This document shows positions 47,601-57,487 of a stretch of 64,000 nucleotides of DNA, in pieces. Numbering within the stretch: position 1 is the stretch's first letter; the number at the start of each line of letters is the position of its first letter. Made by a program: the position numbers and the translations under genes. The DNA is from Fulvivirga ligni (GTDB taxonomy: Bacteria > Bacteroidota > Bacteroidia > Cytophagales > Cyclobacteriaceae): the NCBI RefSeq assembly GCF_021389935.1, contig NZ_CP089979.1, positions 4,631,001 through 4,695,000 on the forward strand. The letters are read 5' to 3'. The notes beneath the pieces were generated by a model. That model did not search any database. It saw only the letters and a list, made by a program, of their open reading frames with translations, and was not told the origin of the DNA.

Positions 47601-50600
47601 CCACTTGTACTTCCTGTGCTTACAGTAGTATAATCAAATGATAAATCTCCTGGAACGCTTGGAATTGTAGGGCTTGTTATATCTATATCGATGTTTTCAC
47701 CATTACAAATACGAGGCTGATTATTAGTCATTGCCATTGATGGAGTTGGCTCCACAATAACATTTCTTCTTAGTGTATCCCCAGTACCGCAACCATTTAA
47801 TTTAGGTACAAAATAGTAGGTTACAGTAATATCTTCGTCACTACTATTATCCAAGTTTCCTGAAAGCGTAACTCCAAATGGTTGATCTGCTCCTGACAAA
47901 AGACCTGCACCAGATATATTCGCAGCATCCGTAGTTGAATAACCATAATCAAAAACCAAGTCTCCTGGGTTTGATGACACTGTTGGAGTTGTTACCTGAA
48001 GTGATGCATTATCTCCATTACAAATTACAGATTCAGCTACAGCGACATTAACCGCAGGCTCAGGCTCAATAGAAATAAATACAAACTGACTCGGACCATC
48101 ACAAGTAGCTGGTGCAGGTCCTACTGGAACAACTTCATAAGTAACCTGGCCTACAGAAGTGGACGCGTTAGTGAGAACGTCTGTAATATTACCAGTACCC
48201 ACATTTCCTACCGCCGTACCTCCTACTGGTCCTGATTTAGAAATAACTTGCCATTCGAAAGTTGCAGTTGGCATATCTGAGGTAAATATTAAAGCGGTAT
48301 TCACTGCTTCACCGCTACAGATAGTAACTGCATTTACTGAGGTCATCTTCGGCTGAGCATATACTTCAACTGGGAAAGGATCTGCACTTGGGCTTATACA
48401 TCCACTAGAACTAGTTTCTCTTACCGTAATATTATAGTTACCAGGTGTATTACCAATATCTACGATAATCTCATCAGTATTTTGGCCACTTATTATAGAA
48501 CCTAGTGCTCCAGGCACATCCCATGTATACAAGGAACCTGCTACAGGACTACTGATTCTATAAGTAATATTTTCATCTGAAGTACAAACCACATCATTAC
48601 CTGCTATTATTGGCTTAGCTGGAATATCTACAACTACAATGTCAATAATATTAGGTTGACCAACACAACCATCCACAGTAGTTTCTACCACGCTTAAAGG
48701 TAAACCTGGAGAAGCAACTGAAGTTGGGAATGTAAGCGGCACGAAGAAATTATCTAAAGTAGCACCACTTTCTAACACAAATTCTCCAGTGCCAGGTAAT
48801 GTCCATTGATATGTAGAACTAGGATTTAAGGAACCACTTATTTGAAAGAACACTGGATCTGTGCCATTTCTACATAGAGTTATAGATGCCGGAGTTGCTC
48901 CTCCCACCTGAATAGGATTGAGCTGTGGTTGTGGATTAACTGTAAAAGTAATCTGAGCGGCGTCTGAACAACCTGCTGCTGAGTTATCCACCAATGCATA
49001 AAAAACATCTCCATCCTGCACTGCATCCACATCTGTTGGAGTAGGAACGGCAAAGGAAGGATCTAAACTAGGATCAGTAAACCAGGAAACTGTACGATCA
49101 GCAGGAAGCGCTGGAGCAATTATACCAGCCTCATAAAATGTAAGATCTACATCATCTACCAGACCATTGTTGAGTACGTCTTCGCATAATTCCTCATTTA
49201 AGTCATTCGCTGAAGGAAGTCCAACCACATCAAAGGTGATAGTTCCATTATTAGTACAACCTGTTAGCGTATTTTCAACTGTGATGTATACAGTCTTTAA
49301 AGTTGTATTGTTTACAATGTGAGCAGTTGGATCTGCCACTGATATTGTTTTAGCCGCATTTTCGAAATAACTGATTGCTCTATCAGCAGACACAGCTGCT
49401 CCTACAATCGCATCTTTATAAGCTGTTAAATCCACCTCAGCCTGTTGACTACCGGGATTATCCTCACAAACTTCCGGAGCAGGATCAGTTACAGCCGGTG
49501 GTGGCAGTCTTTCTAAATCAACTGTGGCAGTTGTAGGATTACAAGCCCCTAATAAACTTGTCACTGTCCAGGTTACTGTGGTAGTTCCCACTGGTAATCC
49601 CGTAATATTTGTGCTGGCCTGATTTACATCGGCAATATTTATAGATGTACCGGTAGCTCTTACTAAAATATTATCAAAATTGATAATTTCATCGTTAGCA
49701 TTGGTTTTCAATCTGATAACTATAACCATTGATGAACCTCCTGAAGCATAGGTCCCAGAAATATTGCTACTTCCAAAGTTACCACCTAGTTCAGTTCCTA
49801 TCAGGGTCTCTGTACCTCCATCAATTGAGTAATAGGCACCAATATAATCTCTTCCGGTACCTGTACCTTCCATATCACCTGACTGAGATACGTTCATTGA
49901 GAAATCTATACTCGGAACTCCTGTAACATCTATAGGATCAGACACCCAGACAACTTCATCATTGGTATCTCTACCTGTCATTCTTTGGCCACGTACCTCA
50001 AAATAACTATCAGGACCTGTAAATGACGCCACGTTCACCTGTCTGTCCCAGCCATATAGATCATGATCAACTATTACACCGTCAACCATCCCTGTAAAAT
50101 TCTCGGCATAAAGTAAGCCATCTACAGACCAACTGCCTCTACCTGAAGCAGGTGCTACCGCAGCAAGGTTATAAAAGGATTCGCAAAAAGGAGCCGGTGT
50201 AGTACCTGCATCTGCCGCAGATGGCGGCGTATCTTCGTATAATGTAACTGCAGTACGACTAGCACTAACACAATTTGCATTACTATTCTCTGCATAGTAT
50301 ACGCCAGCAGCACCAGGAGTAAAAATGTTTCCTGTTCCTATAGAAACACCACCTGTAGATGTAGAAAACCAATTAATAGTTTCGCCTGGAGCCGGAGCAT
50401 CCACCTGAATAGTAGCTGTGGGAACATCAGGGGAACAAGCTAATCCATCCTGAGGATTAGAAGGAGCCGCAGGACGAGCATTAATTATAACATTAAAAGG
50501 CTGGTTAATAGGCACATTACAGGCCGAAGAAACTTCCTCCAGATTGATGATATCAAAAACATATGTTCCCGGGGTATTTCCTAGATCAGCATAAGTTGCG

Positions 50601-52699
50601 TCTATAAATATTTCTCCATTAGCATTAGTGGTAAATACCCTGTTTATTACACTACCACCGTCTATGGTATAATTCACTTCAATATTTTCGCCAGCTGGCA
50701 AATCCAAATCGACGATAACTCTCGGAACTGCAGTTGCCCCACCATCATCACACACTGCTGGTTCAACTGATATGCCATCAACTGTAGGTGGTGTAGTACC
50801 TATCCTCACAAATGCCTTCCCGCCTAAATCAGCGGCAGTATTAGTACATCCATTGGCATCAGTCATGGTTATAATTTCATAACTGGTCTCCACGGAAGGT
50901 GCTCCTGGAGAAATTGTGAAGGTATTAGAATTATGACCAGTCACAACTACTGGTGTCACGGTGGTTCCGTCATCCTTTTCATAAGTGAAATCAAATGGAC
51001 CATCACCGGCTATTGTCCAGTCAATATCTGCTGCGGGGTTACCGGCACAAACAGTTACATCACCAGAGTGAACTGCTCTTGGGCCTCCACTGATGGTGAT
51101 ATCTAATGTCGTAAAGTCAGAGGGACATGACGGAGCACTGATGTATTCAGTTCTTACTAATAAGGTTCTGTTAGTCGAAGTTCCTGCTGCTACACCTGTA
51201 TTGAAGTCGAGTTGCACATTTTGACCTTCGTTTACACCTCCAACAAAGCTTACGTCACCACCACCAAGAGACCATACATACTTAGCACCTGCTGGCGGTG
51301 CTGCGGCAATTTGATAGGATACATTGGTCTCTCCATCACAAACTAAAGGTGTGGAAGTAGTTATTGTAGGATCAGCCAAATCATCTCTGATAGTAAGCGT
51401 TACTTCAACAGGATCACTTTCACAATCATTACTAGCACCTTGTATATAGGTAGCCCAAATGGAAGTACTCCCTGGTACAGAGTTGTTTATACCCAAGTTA
51501 CCAGCATTGGCAGGGTATGCATTGCTATTATTTCCGTAAGGATTATTTAGAAGTACCCCTCCTGCATTAGGATCAGCATCGTACCATCTGATTTCTGTAC
51601 TTTGAGAAAGATTACCGCCCGTAATTTGAAATTCTACTGTAGATAAATCCGTATTCAAACAAATCACCGGACTATTCGCATTCGCCAACGGAGGCTTGTT
51701 AATAATCCTAATATTTTGAGTTGTGGTTACCGGAGCTTCTGAAGCCAAAGGAAAAGATCCAAAAATAGGTTCTACGGTAGGATCAAATACACCACCTACA
51801 GGATCATACTTGTTACCATCATCCGGATTATTGTCATATGGATTACATATGTTCCAGCTTCTTAGTGTAACTTCAAAAAATTCACCCGCCAAAGCAGTTG
51901 CGGGCATTTCTATGTTTAATGTCTCATCATTTAAAGGATTTGCCGTGTTATCACCAATGTGAATTACTTCTCCAAAATAGGGAAAAGAGGATACCACAAC
52001 ACCTCCAATAGTTACATCTCCCGTAATGGTTTCATTAGTACCATACACAAACTGAATCCAACGATCTTCTTTATTCCTTGAATCTGTAGGTGGGTTATTT
52101 AATGTAGGCATAGTACAGTTGTATGTACTATTGTCTCTTAATCTAATTCTATCCGTATCTCCTTCACAGATGTCAACTTCCAGCGTTGATGGATTCTCCG
52201 CTCCTGCTGTGGTTGGTACATGATTAATATCATGTGTACCTACATTAGGGTTATCTAATTCATCGTAAACAATTACATCAAAGGGGTCATTAACATCTGA
52301 ACCTGTACAAGTAGTTCCGTTAACTATTAATTGAGCTCTCGCATTATACTCACAAGTAAGTCCATTATCAGGATATGTATGGTTAATTGTCGCCGTCCAA
52401 CCAATCGCCGCATTTAGAAATGTTAAAGTAACAATGTCATTGGGCGACCCATCATCCCAAAATATGGTAGCTTGAATATTATCAGATGCAGTCCAAGGAC
52501 TTGTTGAAGTATTGTTAGCTGTAACTGTTCTGGTGATGTTATCACCACCACAGTTTAGTGATGTATTATTTATTACACCAAAGTCAGTAGCGTCGGCACA
52601 AGTTCCTGTTTGTCCAAAGACTGCAGCCATTGGACTGAAGAAAAGAAGAACAGAAATTATAAAGCCAAAAAAATAGTCACGCTTTAAAAAAATAAGCAT
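41648..52699 (-). CDS. Giant surface protein (3683 residues) with tandem repeats, PKD domains and T9SS type-B tail
   Basis: Signal peptide MLIFLKRDYFFGFIISVLLF to about VFGQ. The N-terminal 800 residues hold Ig/PKD-like domains. Around residue 850-1010 there is a beta-sandwich insertion (YGWDRQVNVASFTGPDSYFE). About eleven tandem repeats of some 106 residues occupy residues 1545-2715. A SprB-like module (GVSCLGATDGEIQASTIDAI) and true PKD domains (YSWNFDDG, YMWNFGDGGSS) follow, and the end is a type-B sorting domain (IPNAFTPSTLGPSPDGRI to IGDVMLIR). It should be exported by T9SS through the SprF-like protein encoded 18 bases downstream and act in adhesion, gliding or cell-cell contact. The whole 11-kb frame is open with no break. 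Cysteines recur once or twice per repeat. Confidence 0.9.
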   Translation of the reverse strand: MLIFLKRDYFFGFIISVLLFFSPMAAVFGQTGTCADATDFGVINNTSLNCGGDNITRTVTANNTSTSPWTASDNIQATIFWDDGSPNDIVTLTFLNAAIGWTATINHTYPDNGLTCEYNARAQLIVNGTTCTGSDVNDPFDVIVYDELDNPNVGTHDINHVPTTAGAENPSTLEVDICEGDTDRIRLRDNSTYNCTMPTLNNPPTDSRNKEDRWIQFVYGTNETITGDVTIGGVVVSSFPYFGEVIHIGDNTANPLNDETLNIEMPATALAGEFFEVTLRSWNICNPYDNNPDDGNKYDPVGGVFDPTVEPIFGSFPLASEAPVTTTQNIRIINKPPLANANSPVICLNTDLSTVEFQITGGNLSQSTEIRWYDADPNAGGVLLNNPYGNNSNAYPANAGNLGINNSVPGSTSIWATYIQGASNDCESDPVEVTLTIRDDLADPTITTSTPLVCDGETNVSYQIAAAPPAGAKYVWSLGGGDVSFVGGVNEGQNVQLDFNTGVAAGTSTNRTLLVRTEYISAPSCPSDFTTLDITISGGPRAVHSGDVTVCAGNPAADIDWTIAGDGPFDFTYEKDDGTTVTPVVVTGHNSNTFTISPGAPSVETSYEIITMTDANGCTNTAADLGGKAFVRIGTTPPTVDGISVEPAVCDDGGATAVPRVIVDLDLPAGENIEVNYTIDGGSVINRVFTTNANGEIFIDATYADLGNTPGTYVFDIINLEEVSSACNVPINQPFNVIINARPAAPSNPQDGLACSPDVPTATIQVDAPAPGETINWFSTSTGGVSIGTGNIFTPGAAGVYYAENSNANCVSASRTAVTLYEDTPPSAADAGTTPAPFCESFYNLAAVAPASGRGSWSVDGLLYAENFTGMVDGVIVDHDLYGWDRQVNVASFTGPDSYFEVRGQRMTGRDTNDEVVWVSDPIDVTGVPSIDFSMNVSQSGDMEGTGTGRDYIGAYYSIDGGTETLIGTELGGNFGSSNISGTYASGGSSMVIVIRLKTNANDEIINFDNILVRATGTSINIADVNQASTNITGLPVGTTTVTWTVTSLLGACNPTTATVDLERLPPPAVTDPAPEVCEDNPGSQQAEVDLTAYKDAIVGAAVSADRAISYFENAAKTISVADPTAHIVNNTTLKTVYITVENTLTGCTNNGTITFDVVGLPSANDLNEELCEDVLNNGLVDDVDLTFYEAGIIAPALPADRTVSWFTDPSLDPSFAVPTPTDVDAVQDGDVFYALVDNSAAGCSDAAQITFTVNPQPQLNPIQVGGATPASITLCRNGTDPVFFQISGSLNPSSTYQWTLPGTGEFVLESGATLDNFFVPLTFPTSVASPGLPLSVVETTVDGCVGQPNIIDIVVVDIPAKPIIAGNDVVCTSDENITYRISSPVAGSLYTWDVPGALGSIISGQNTDEIIVDIGNTPGNYNITVRETSSSGCISPSADPFPVEVYAQPKMTSVNAVTICSGEAVNTALIFTSDMPTATFEWQVISKSGPVGGTAVGNVGTGNITDVLTNASTSVGQVTYEVVPVGPAPATCDGPSQFVFISIEPEPAVNVAVAESVICNGDNASLQVTTPTVSSNPGDLVFDYGYSTTDAANISGAGLLSGADQPFGVTLSGNLDNSSDEDITVTYYFVPKLNGCGTGDTLRRNVIVEPTPSMAMTNNQPRICNGENIDIDITSPTIPSVPGDLSFDYTTVSTGSTSGTAFYNATTVVGRTFPTTLNGTLINNGDQYITVTFEGIPKLSGCSDGVAESTDVIVEPTPKASITNNTLNICSNDNIDIIINSPTVVSPGSVLTFDYTTVSSNPATISGTAYSTTPVTGQTFLSNLTGTLINSGTDDLTVTFNVTPMINGCAAGPVSSTTVVVEPAPNVFLTNNSPVICDGGLVNIGVTTTTNASDPSKLKFDVSVSSPDITSLLGSAKTPPSNNSFPGSISGNLINTSNSAIEVEYTVTPRIGTCPVGVSKVTKVIVEPTPQANPQELSKVVCDNEYFEIDVLSPTSPTDINDLAYKYTVSSDNPAATGGSAFTARNNLIFGTNKIAGELTNSSNSVITVTFEVTPTLANCSDGPKQIVEVKVNPVPALSLVNNAPLICNEDNVDIAVNLASSSEDDSFYSYTYSATSSPVGAVTGTGMSGGSGAFPSSNIQGQLINSSDQTATVTYEFIPHYAGCTDGVARYATVQVEPTPSVVAVNNSPLICSGGAVDVVVSSVTIPSDPNKLTFNYTVTSDGPIEGSASSGATGRSVPFNINGTLTNPGNNPVNVTYHITPQLSGCANGAVEDVIVVVEPQPVALLNNRTPQICTGGNVDIEVTTPVNSTDPSDLSYDVTVVASGPGVTGSAFTDLTDVPFGTSITGDLINSTDAAITVTYSVTPKLLGCASGQVKNTTVVVDPLPKANITNNGIDLICSGGNVDIDITSPTVPNIPGNLVFDYTVTSSVPGVISGSAFTGGTGRGFPLNIAGTLINSSNDVVLVTYRATPRLANCTSGGFVETTVEVQPQPVLNPIVNTTPLICNEDFVSITVSTPTAPKVDGELTFDYTVVSSNAAVTSGTAYNNGVGGTDEYISTTNDFVINGDLINSSNAFVTVTYTFTPKINGCPSGDPQVTTVQVEPTPELAVNPVSPSPISPICSGDEINIQITNLINPTDRASLTFDVDVQSTDNLVTSGSAFNNDTGLPYPGRITGDLINTGNIPVTVTFTFTPMLHGCVGTPQTLDIQVDPLPGALALNEVACSDVIINRIKAVDLTLLESQVNTNVGSGFTITWFRDSFLNSQIASPTNYTMLDGVPVYAKVVNDATGCVNSAPVTYRINPKPQVSTVITYYDNIYGVSCLGATDGEIQASTIDAIGAVTYELLDAAKVSLGITNTDGHFTNLAAGQYFISVTDANSCQGETIAPVVLLSPFELSGGFVYNEPGGICAGDAPDRFTELSSPFGGTTGGAGYLYQWQFSSDGVTYTDIAGATGAEYQHGTMNTPGTYYFLREVRTPNGCGPKLSNGGIPLEVVVNTIPTGTIDIKDGLANSVNSICEGSPFIVEFNFTNGSEPYTFVYEDPQGVQRTQLGAATSSVFINQAGPADEGTYTLVSVTDRNGCTSYPNATAVLQVVQLDASFSFTESSPQCSPAQFNFRFDQEANVEYRFIWKDGSPDEVIPVSATDITGVVVPHTFTNGSTDTPYTYNITLQARFSTGASTCVQEFDKPIRVYPEIIPNVAASNPIVCSGDEFIFTNTSLGANRHDWRLIDPVSGNVLETFNGNNTNLVPVGWEIDNTSSLNPKPYTVEFTGTNATTGCFETTDFTVQVYKKVVPDFTFNFRDPGIFQAGFIDVDYTNTSDPIDETEFEYSWNFDDGMLLDDNATPVNPYRYSQPGDKRVTLTVKNNAALGLCDVDVTKIISIPVEPINPDFMLSAFNICNGATVTVTNNTTGGANKFIWSVYDGEMNELFSRIDLVTPGDVDHSADFTFQANVPGIYTVKLEAINTFTQESEEIIKDDLLEIYENPNANFDFRPDVVFVPDQPLLTFNYSQGANEYMWNFGDGGSSTEFQPQHQYVYEGDFDVTLVAIANYGEKELEEGLFDVLYCFDTLTRTVEAKDGGYTKIPNAFTPSTLGPSPDGRIQNEVNNDIFLPITRGVEEFQMLIFDRWGNLIFESNDQTVGWDGYNSDNKLMPAGVYVYKLTLRLSNGERTTRIGDVMLIR
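44550..48065 (-). repeat. Eleven tandem protein repeats of about 106 residues
   Basis: In the giant adhesin, units begin with a variant of EPTPxxxxxNNxPxICxGxxVDIxVTSPTxP and end with GxLINSSNxxVTVTYxxTPxLxGCxxG. At the DNA level the copies have diverged and are not identical blocks, so they are unlikely to recombine often. Confidence 0.85.
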
Positions 52700-52739
52700 T
52701 AGAGTATCGCGTTATAAGAAGATCAGTTTTCAAAATAAG

Positions 52740-52747
52740 CAAACTTA
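52740..52747 (-). promoter_or_regulatory. -7 promoter motif for the giant adhesin
   Basis: TAAGTTTG on the minus strand, an exact match to TAnnTTTG, 40 bases before the ATG. No convincing TTG at -33; that position is taken by the palindrome at 52768-52791. Confidence 0.55.
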
Positions 52748-52767
52748 ATATATATTCATATATGTCT

Positions 52768-52791
52768 GCTAATATTTTAATAAATATTAGC
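52768..52791. promoter_or_regulatory. Perfect AT-rich palindrome in the adhesin/pyrG intergenic region
   Basis: GCTAATATTT and its exact complement AAATATTAGC around a TAAT loop, 20 bases upstream of the adhesin's -7 motif. At this position a bound repressor would block the -33 region. It could instead be a hairpin with no regulatory role; no T-run follows. Confidence 0.4.
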
Positions 52792-52933
52792 CCAGTTAAG
52801 TAACCATGTAACTATTCCGCTATTATTTATCAATAATATTACCGTCAAACACTTACGTAATTCAAGTGTTCAGTGGATTCATATTTTTTAAGTAAATTTC
52901 TATCTGTTTACTACCTTATTAAGGCTTTTACTT

Positions 52934-52941
52934 TACCTTTG
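52934..52941 (+). promoter_or_regulatory. -7 promoter motif for pyrG
   Basis: TACCTTTG, an exact TAnnTTTG match, 37 bases before the pyrG ATG. It probably also serves yidC. Confidence 0.6.
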
Positions 52942-52951
52942 TATCCCATAA

Positions 52952-54607
<1,656 letters not shown>

Positions 54608-54621
54608 TTTTTATTTAAGAA

Positions 54622-56424
54622 ATGGATAGAAATCAAGCAACAGGTTTGATATTAATTGCCTTATTGTTAGTGGGCTATTTTTACTTTTTTGCCCCTGAAC
54701 CAACAGCTAACAATGAGCAGTTACAGAGCGATTCGGTAGTAGTGAAAAAACCTGCTGAAACAATAACTGAAAACACAGAGATTGTAGAGGAAAATGATTC
54801 AATTAAGAATTTAAAATATCAGGAGCAATATGGCGCTTTCGCTCAAGGTGCTTCTGGTACAAGTGAATCTACAACACTAGAAAACGAAAAAATAAAAGTA
54901 AGCTTCTCTACCAAAGGTGGTATCATCAGCAAAGTTGTTCTTAAAGACTTTAAAGATAACGAAGATGGTCCTGTAACCTTATTAGATGAGCAGAGTAACA
55001 AGTTCTCTCAAGTATTAACTGCGGAAGGTAGAGTAATTGATCTTAATTCGCTTTATTATCAAGCTCAGCCTCAGGGTGATAGCTCTGTAGCTTATTCCTT
55101 AAATTTATCTGGTGGCCGATCTGTTAAGCACATATATACATTAGTGCCAGATTCATATCAGGTGAAATATAAGCTTGAACTAAATGGTTTAAATACCGAT
55201 GCAAATGGTACGCTTACTTATAAATGGAATGACCATTTAAAGCGTCAGGAGAAGGATCTAAAACAAAGTAGAAATAATACTACGATTACTTACTTTACTG
55301 GCGACGAAGACTTTGATGAACTAAGCGCCAGGGCGAGTGGAACAGAAAGTGAAGATATTGAAGAAGCTGTAAAGTGGTTTGCGATCAAACAAAGGTTTTT
55401 CGTATCTGGTATTATAGCCGAAAATTCGAATTTTAGTAAGGCCAAATTTGAAACATCATTTGATGAGTCTGATTCATCAACAGTGAAATTTGCTAGCGTG
55501 GAAGCTTCTATTCCTTTAGCAAGCCTAACTGGAGATAATGGTAACTTCACCTACTACTTCGGACCAAATGACTACCATGTATTAAAAGATGTAACGGAGG
55601 AGTTTGAAAGCAATCTGTACTTGGGCTTTCCTCCTATGAAGTGGATAAACAGATTTGTAATTATTCCTTTATTTGATCTTTTAAGCAGCTTTTTGAGCAA
55701 TTATGGTATCATCATCATTATTATGGTGTTGATTATCAAACTTGTACTTTCACCACTTTCTTACAAGTCATACTTATCTATGGCTAAAATGAAAGTATTG
55801 AAGCCGGAGCTTGATGAAATCAAAGAAAAGCACGGTGATGATATGACTAAAGCTCAGCAGGAGCAGATGAAGTTATATTCTAAAGTTGGTGTGAGTCCAG
55901 TAAGTGGATGTATTCCAATGTTACTACAGATGCCTATCTTGTTTGCCATGTTTACATTCTTCCCTCAATCTATTGAGTTAAGAGGTAAGAGCTTTTTATG
56001 GGCCGACGATTTATCTACATATGATAGCATTTTACACTTGCCGTTCCAGATACCATTCTATGGTGATCATGTAAGTTTATTCGTGCTATTAATGACCATG
56101 TCTACTATACTTTATACCTGGTCTAACCAGCAAGTGAGTTCGGTACAAGGACCTATGAAAACGGTATCCTATTTCATGCCTGTGATCTTTATGTTTGTGC
56201 TTAACTCTTATCCTGCTGCATTAAGTTTTTATTATTTTGTTTCTAACCTGGTAACATTCGGACAGCAAGCTCTAATTAGAAAGTTTGTTGATGAAGATAA
56301 GATCAGAGTGATCATGGAAGAGAATAAGAAAAAGAATGCTAATAAGAAGAAATCATCCTTCAAACTTAGGTTGGAAGAAGCGATGAAGGCCAGTCAGCAA
56401 CAGCAGACAAAAAAGAAAAAATAA
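54622..56424 (+). CDS. yidC: Membrane protein insertase YidC
   Basis: 600 residues. Inserts and folds inner-membrane proteins, alone or with SecYEG. Architecture: one N-terminal membrane helix (TGLILIALLLVGYFYFFAPE), a large periplasmic beta-supersandwich (about 75-330), then the conserved five-helix core starting at YGIIIIIMVLIIKLVLSPL with the typical SKVGVSPVSGCIPMLLQMPI. A Lys-rich tail (KKSSFKLRL to KKKK) probably contacts ribosomes. The form is that of Gram-negative YidC. A strong terminator follows. Confidence 0.97.
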   Translation: MDRNQATGLILIALLLVGYFYFFAPEPTANNEQLQSDSVVVKKPAETITENTEIVEENDSIKNLKYQEQYGAFAQGASGTSESTTLENEKIKVSFSTKGGIISKVVLKDFKDNEDGPVTLLDEQSNKFSQVLTAEGRVIDLNSLYYQAQPQGDSSVAYSLNLSGGRSVKHIYTLVPDSYQVKYKLELNGLNTDANGTLTYKWNDHLKRQEKDLKQSRNNTTITYFTGDEDFDELSARASGTESEDIEEAVKWFAIKQRFFVSGIIAENSNFSKAKFETSFDESDSSTVKFASVEASIPLASLTGDNGNFTYYFGPNDYHVLKDVTEEFESNLYLGFPPMKWINRFVIIPLFDLLSSFLSNYGIIIIIMVLIIKLVLSPLSYKSYLSMAKMKVLKPELDEIKEKHGDDMTKAQQEQMKLYSKVGVSPVSGCIPMLLQMPILFAMFTFFPQSIELRGKSFLWADDLSTYDSILHLPFQIPFYGDHVSLFVLLMTMSTILYTWSNQQVSSVQGPMKTVSYFMPVIFMFVLNSYPAALSFYYFVSNLVTFGQQALIRKFVDEDKIRVIMEENKKKNANKKKSSFKLRLEEAMKASQQQQTKKKK

Positions 56425-56441
56425 TTAGCAAAAATCGCACT

Positions 56442-56470
56442 AAGGCCCTTGTAATCAAGGGCCTTTTTTA
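56442..56470 (+). terminator. Rho-independent terminator after yidC
   Basis: AAGGCCCTT and its complement AAGGGCCTT around a six-base loop, then a run of Ts. It closes the pyrG-yidC unit 17 bases after the yidC stop. Confidence 0.9.
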
Positions 56471-56520
56471 ATTCTTTGGTAGAGCTGGGTCTCTGGACTT
56501 ACATAATTCAATTAAACTTA

Positions 56521-56528
56521 TATCTTTG
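56521..56528 (+). promoter_or_regulatory. -7 promoter motif, probably for parA
   Basis: TATCTTTG matches TAnnTTTG. It would give a leader of about 165 bases before the parA ATG; that leader has no obvious fold or small frame. Confidence 0.45.
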
Positions 56529-56698
56529 TAATCCTGATTAATCAAAATCAGAAACAGAATGAAGCTTATTTAGTTCTAAGCATTGCTCAGTTTATTTAAT
56601 AAGGTCATTCAGTTTATTGTACACCAGCTTTCGCAACCAAGAGTGGTATACTCTAAACGATCGTAGATTGGTTAAATTTTTTAATTTAGAAGCTATTA

Positions 56699-57469
56699 AT
56701 GAGTAAAGTAATTGCCATTGCGAACCAAAAAGGTGGTGTGGGTAAAACCACTACTGCTATCAACCTTGCTGCCAGTTTAGCTGCACTAGAATTCAAGACT
56801 CTTGTAATAGATGCAGACCCTCAGGCTAACTCCACTTCCGGTGTGGGACTAAACCCTAAAGAAGTTGAAGTTAGTATCTATGAGTGTATGGTAGACGGCA
56901 TTGATGTTAAAGAAGCCATAAGTGAAACCGATATTAAATACCTGGATATTTTACCTTCTCACATAGACCTTGTTGGTGCTGAAGTGGAAATGGTAAATAT
57001 TGAGCGTCGTGAAGAAAGAATGAAAGATGCTCTGAAAGAGGTAAAAGAAGAGTATGATTTCATTATTATTGACTGCTCTCCTTCTTTGGGTCTTATCACT
57101 ATTAATGCTTTAACCGTTTCTGACTCAGTAATTATACCTGTACAGTGCGAGTACTTCGCTCTTGAAGGTTTAGGCAAGCTCCTAAATACTATTAAGATTA
57201 TCCAGACCAGACTGAACCCTGCTCTTGAAATAGAAGGTATCTTACTTACTATGTATGATGTTCGTTTGAGACTTTCTAATCAGGTAGTGGAAGAGGTAAA
57301 AACTCATTTCAAAAAAATTGTGTTTGACACAATAATTCCAAGAAACATCAAGTTAAGTGAATCTCCAAGTTTCGGTGTTCCTGCTATTGCGCACGATGCC
57401 GAGAGTAAAGGAGCTATCAGCTATCTAAACCTTTCTAAGGAGATCTTGATGAAAAATGGCATGATCTAA
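56699..57469 (+). CDS. parA: Chromosome-partitioning ATPase ParA (Soj-like)
   Basis: 256 residues. A deviant Walker A ATPase (KGGVGKTT at 11-18, with the signature Lys) that binds DNA as an ATP dimer and drives movement of ParB-parS complexes during chromosome segregation. Walker B-like [13 protein letters not shown] and the conserved [11 protein letters not shown] are present. It is the short chromosomal form without an N-terminal helix-turn-helix. parB follows 18 bases later and is surely co-transcribed. Confidence 0.97.
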   Translation: MSKVIAIANQKGGVGKTTTAINLAASLAALEFKTLVIDADPQANSTSGVGLNPKEVEVSIYECMVDGIDVKEAISETDIKYLDILPSHIDLVGAEVEMVNIERREERMKDALKEVKEEYDFIIIDCSPSLGLITINALTVSDSVIIPVQCEYFALEGLGKLLNTIKIIQTRLNPALEIEGILLTMYDVRLRLSNQVVEEVKTHFKKIVFDTIIPRNIKLSESPSFGVPAIAHDAESKGAISYLNLSKEILMKNGMI

Positions 57470-57487
57470 AATTAATTAGGATCGGGT

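Noticed and set aside
44550-48065. CRISPR-like regular spacing
   Set aside because: The regular pattern comes from 106-residue protein repeats in an open frame; the DNA copies are too long and too diverged.
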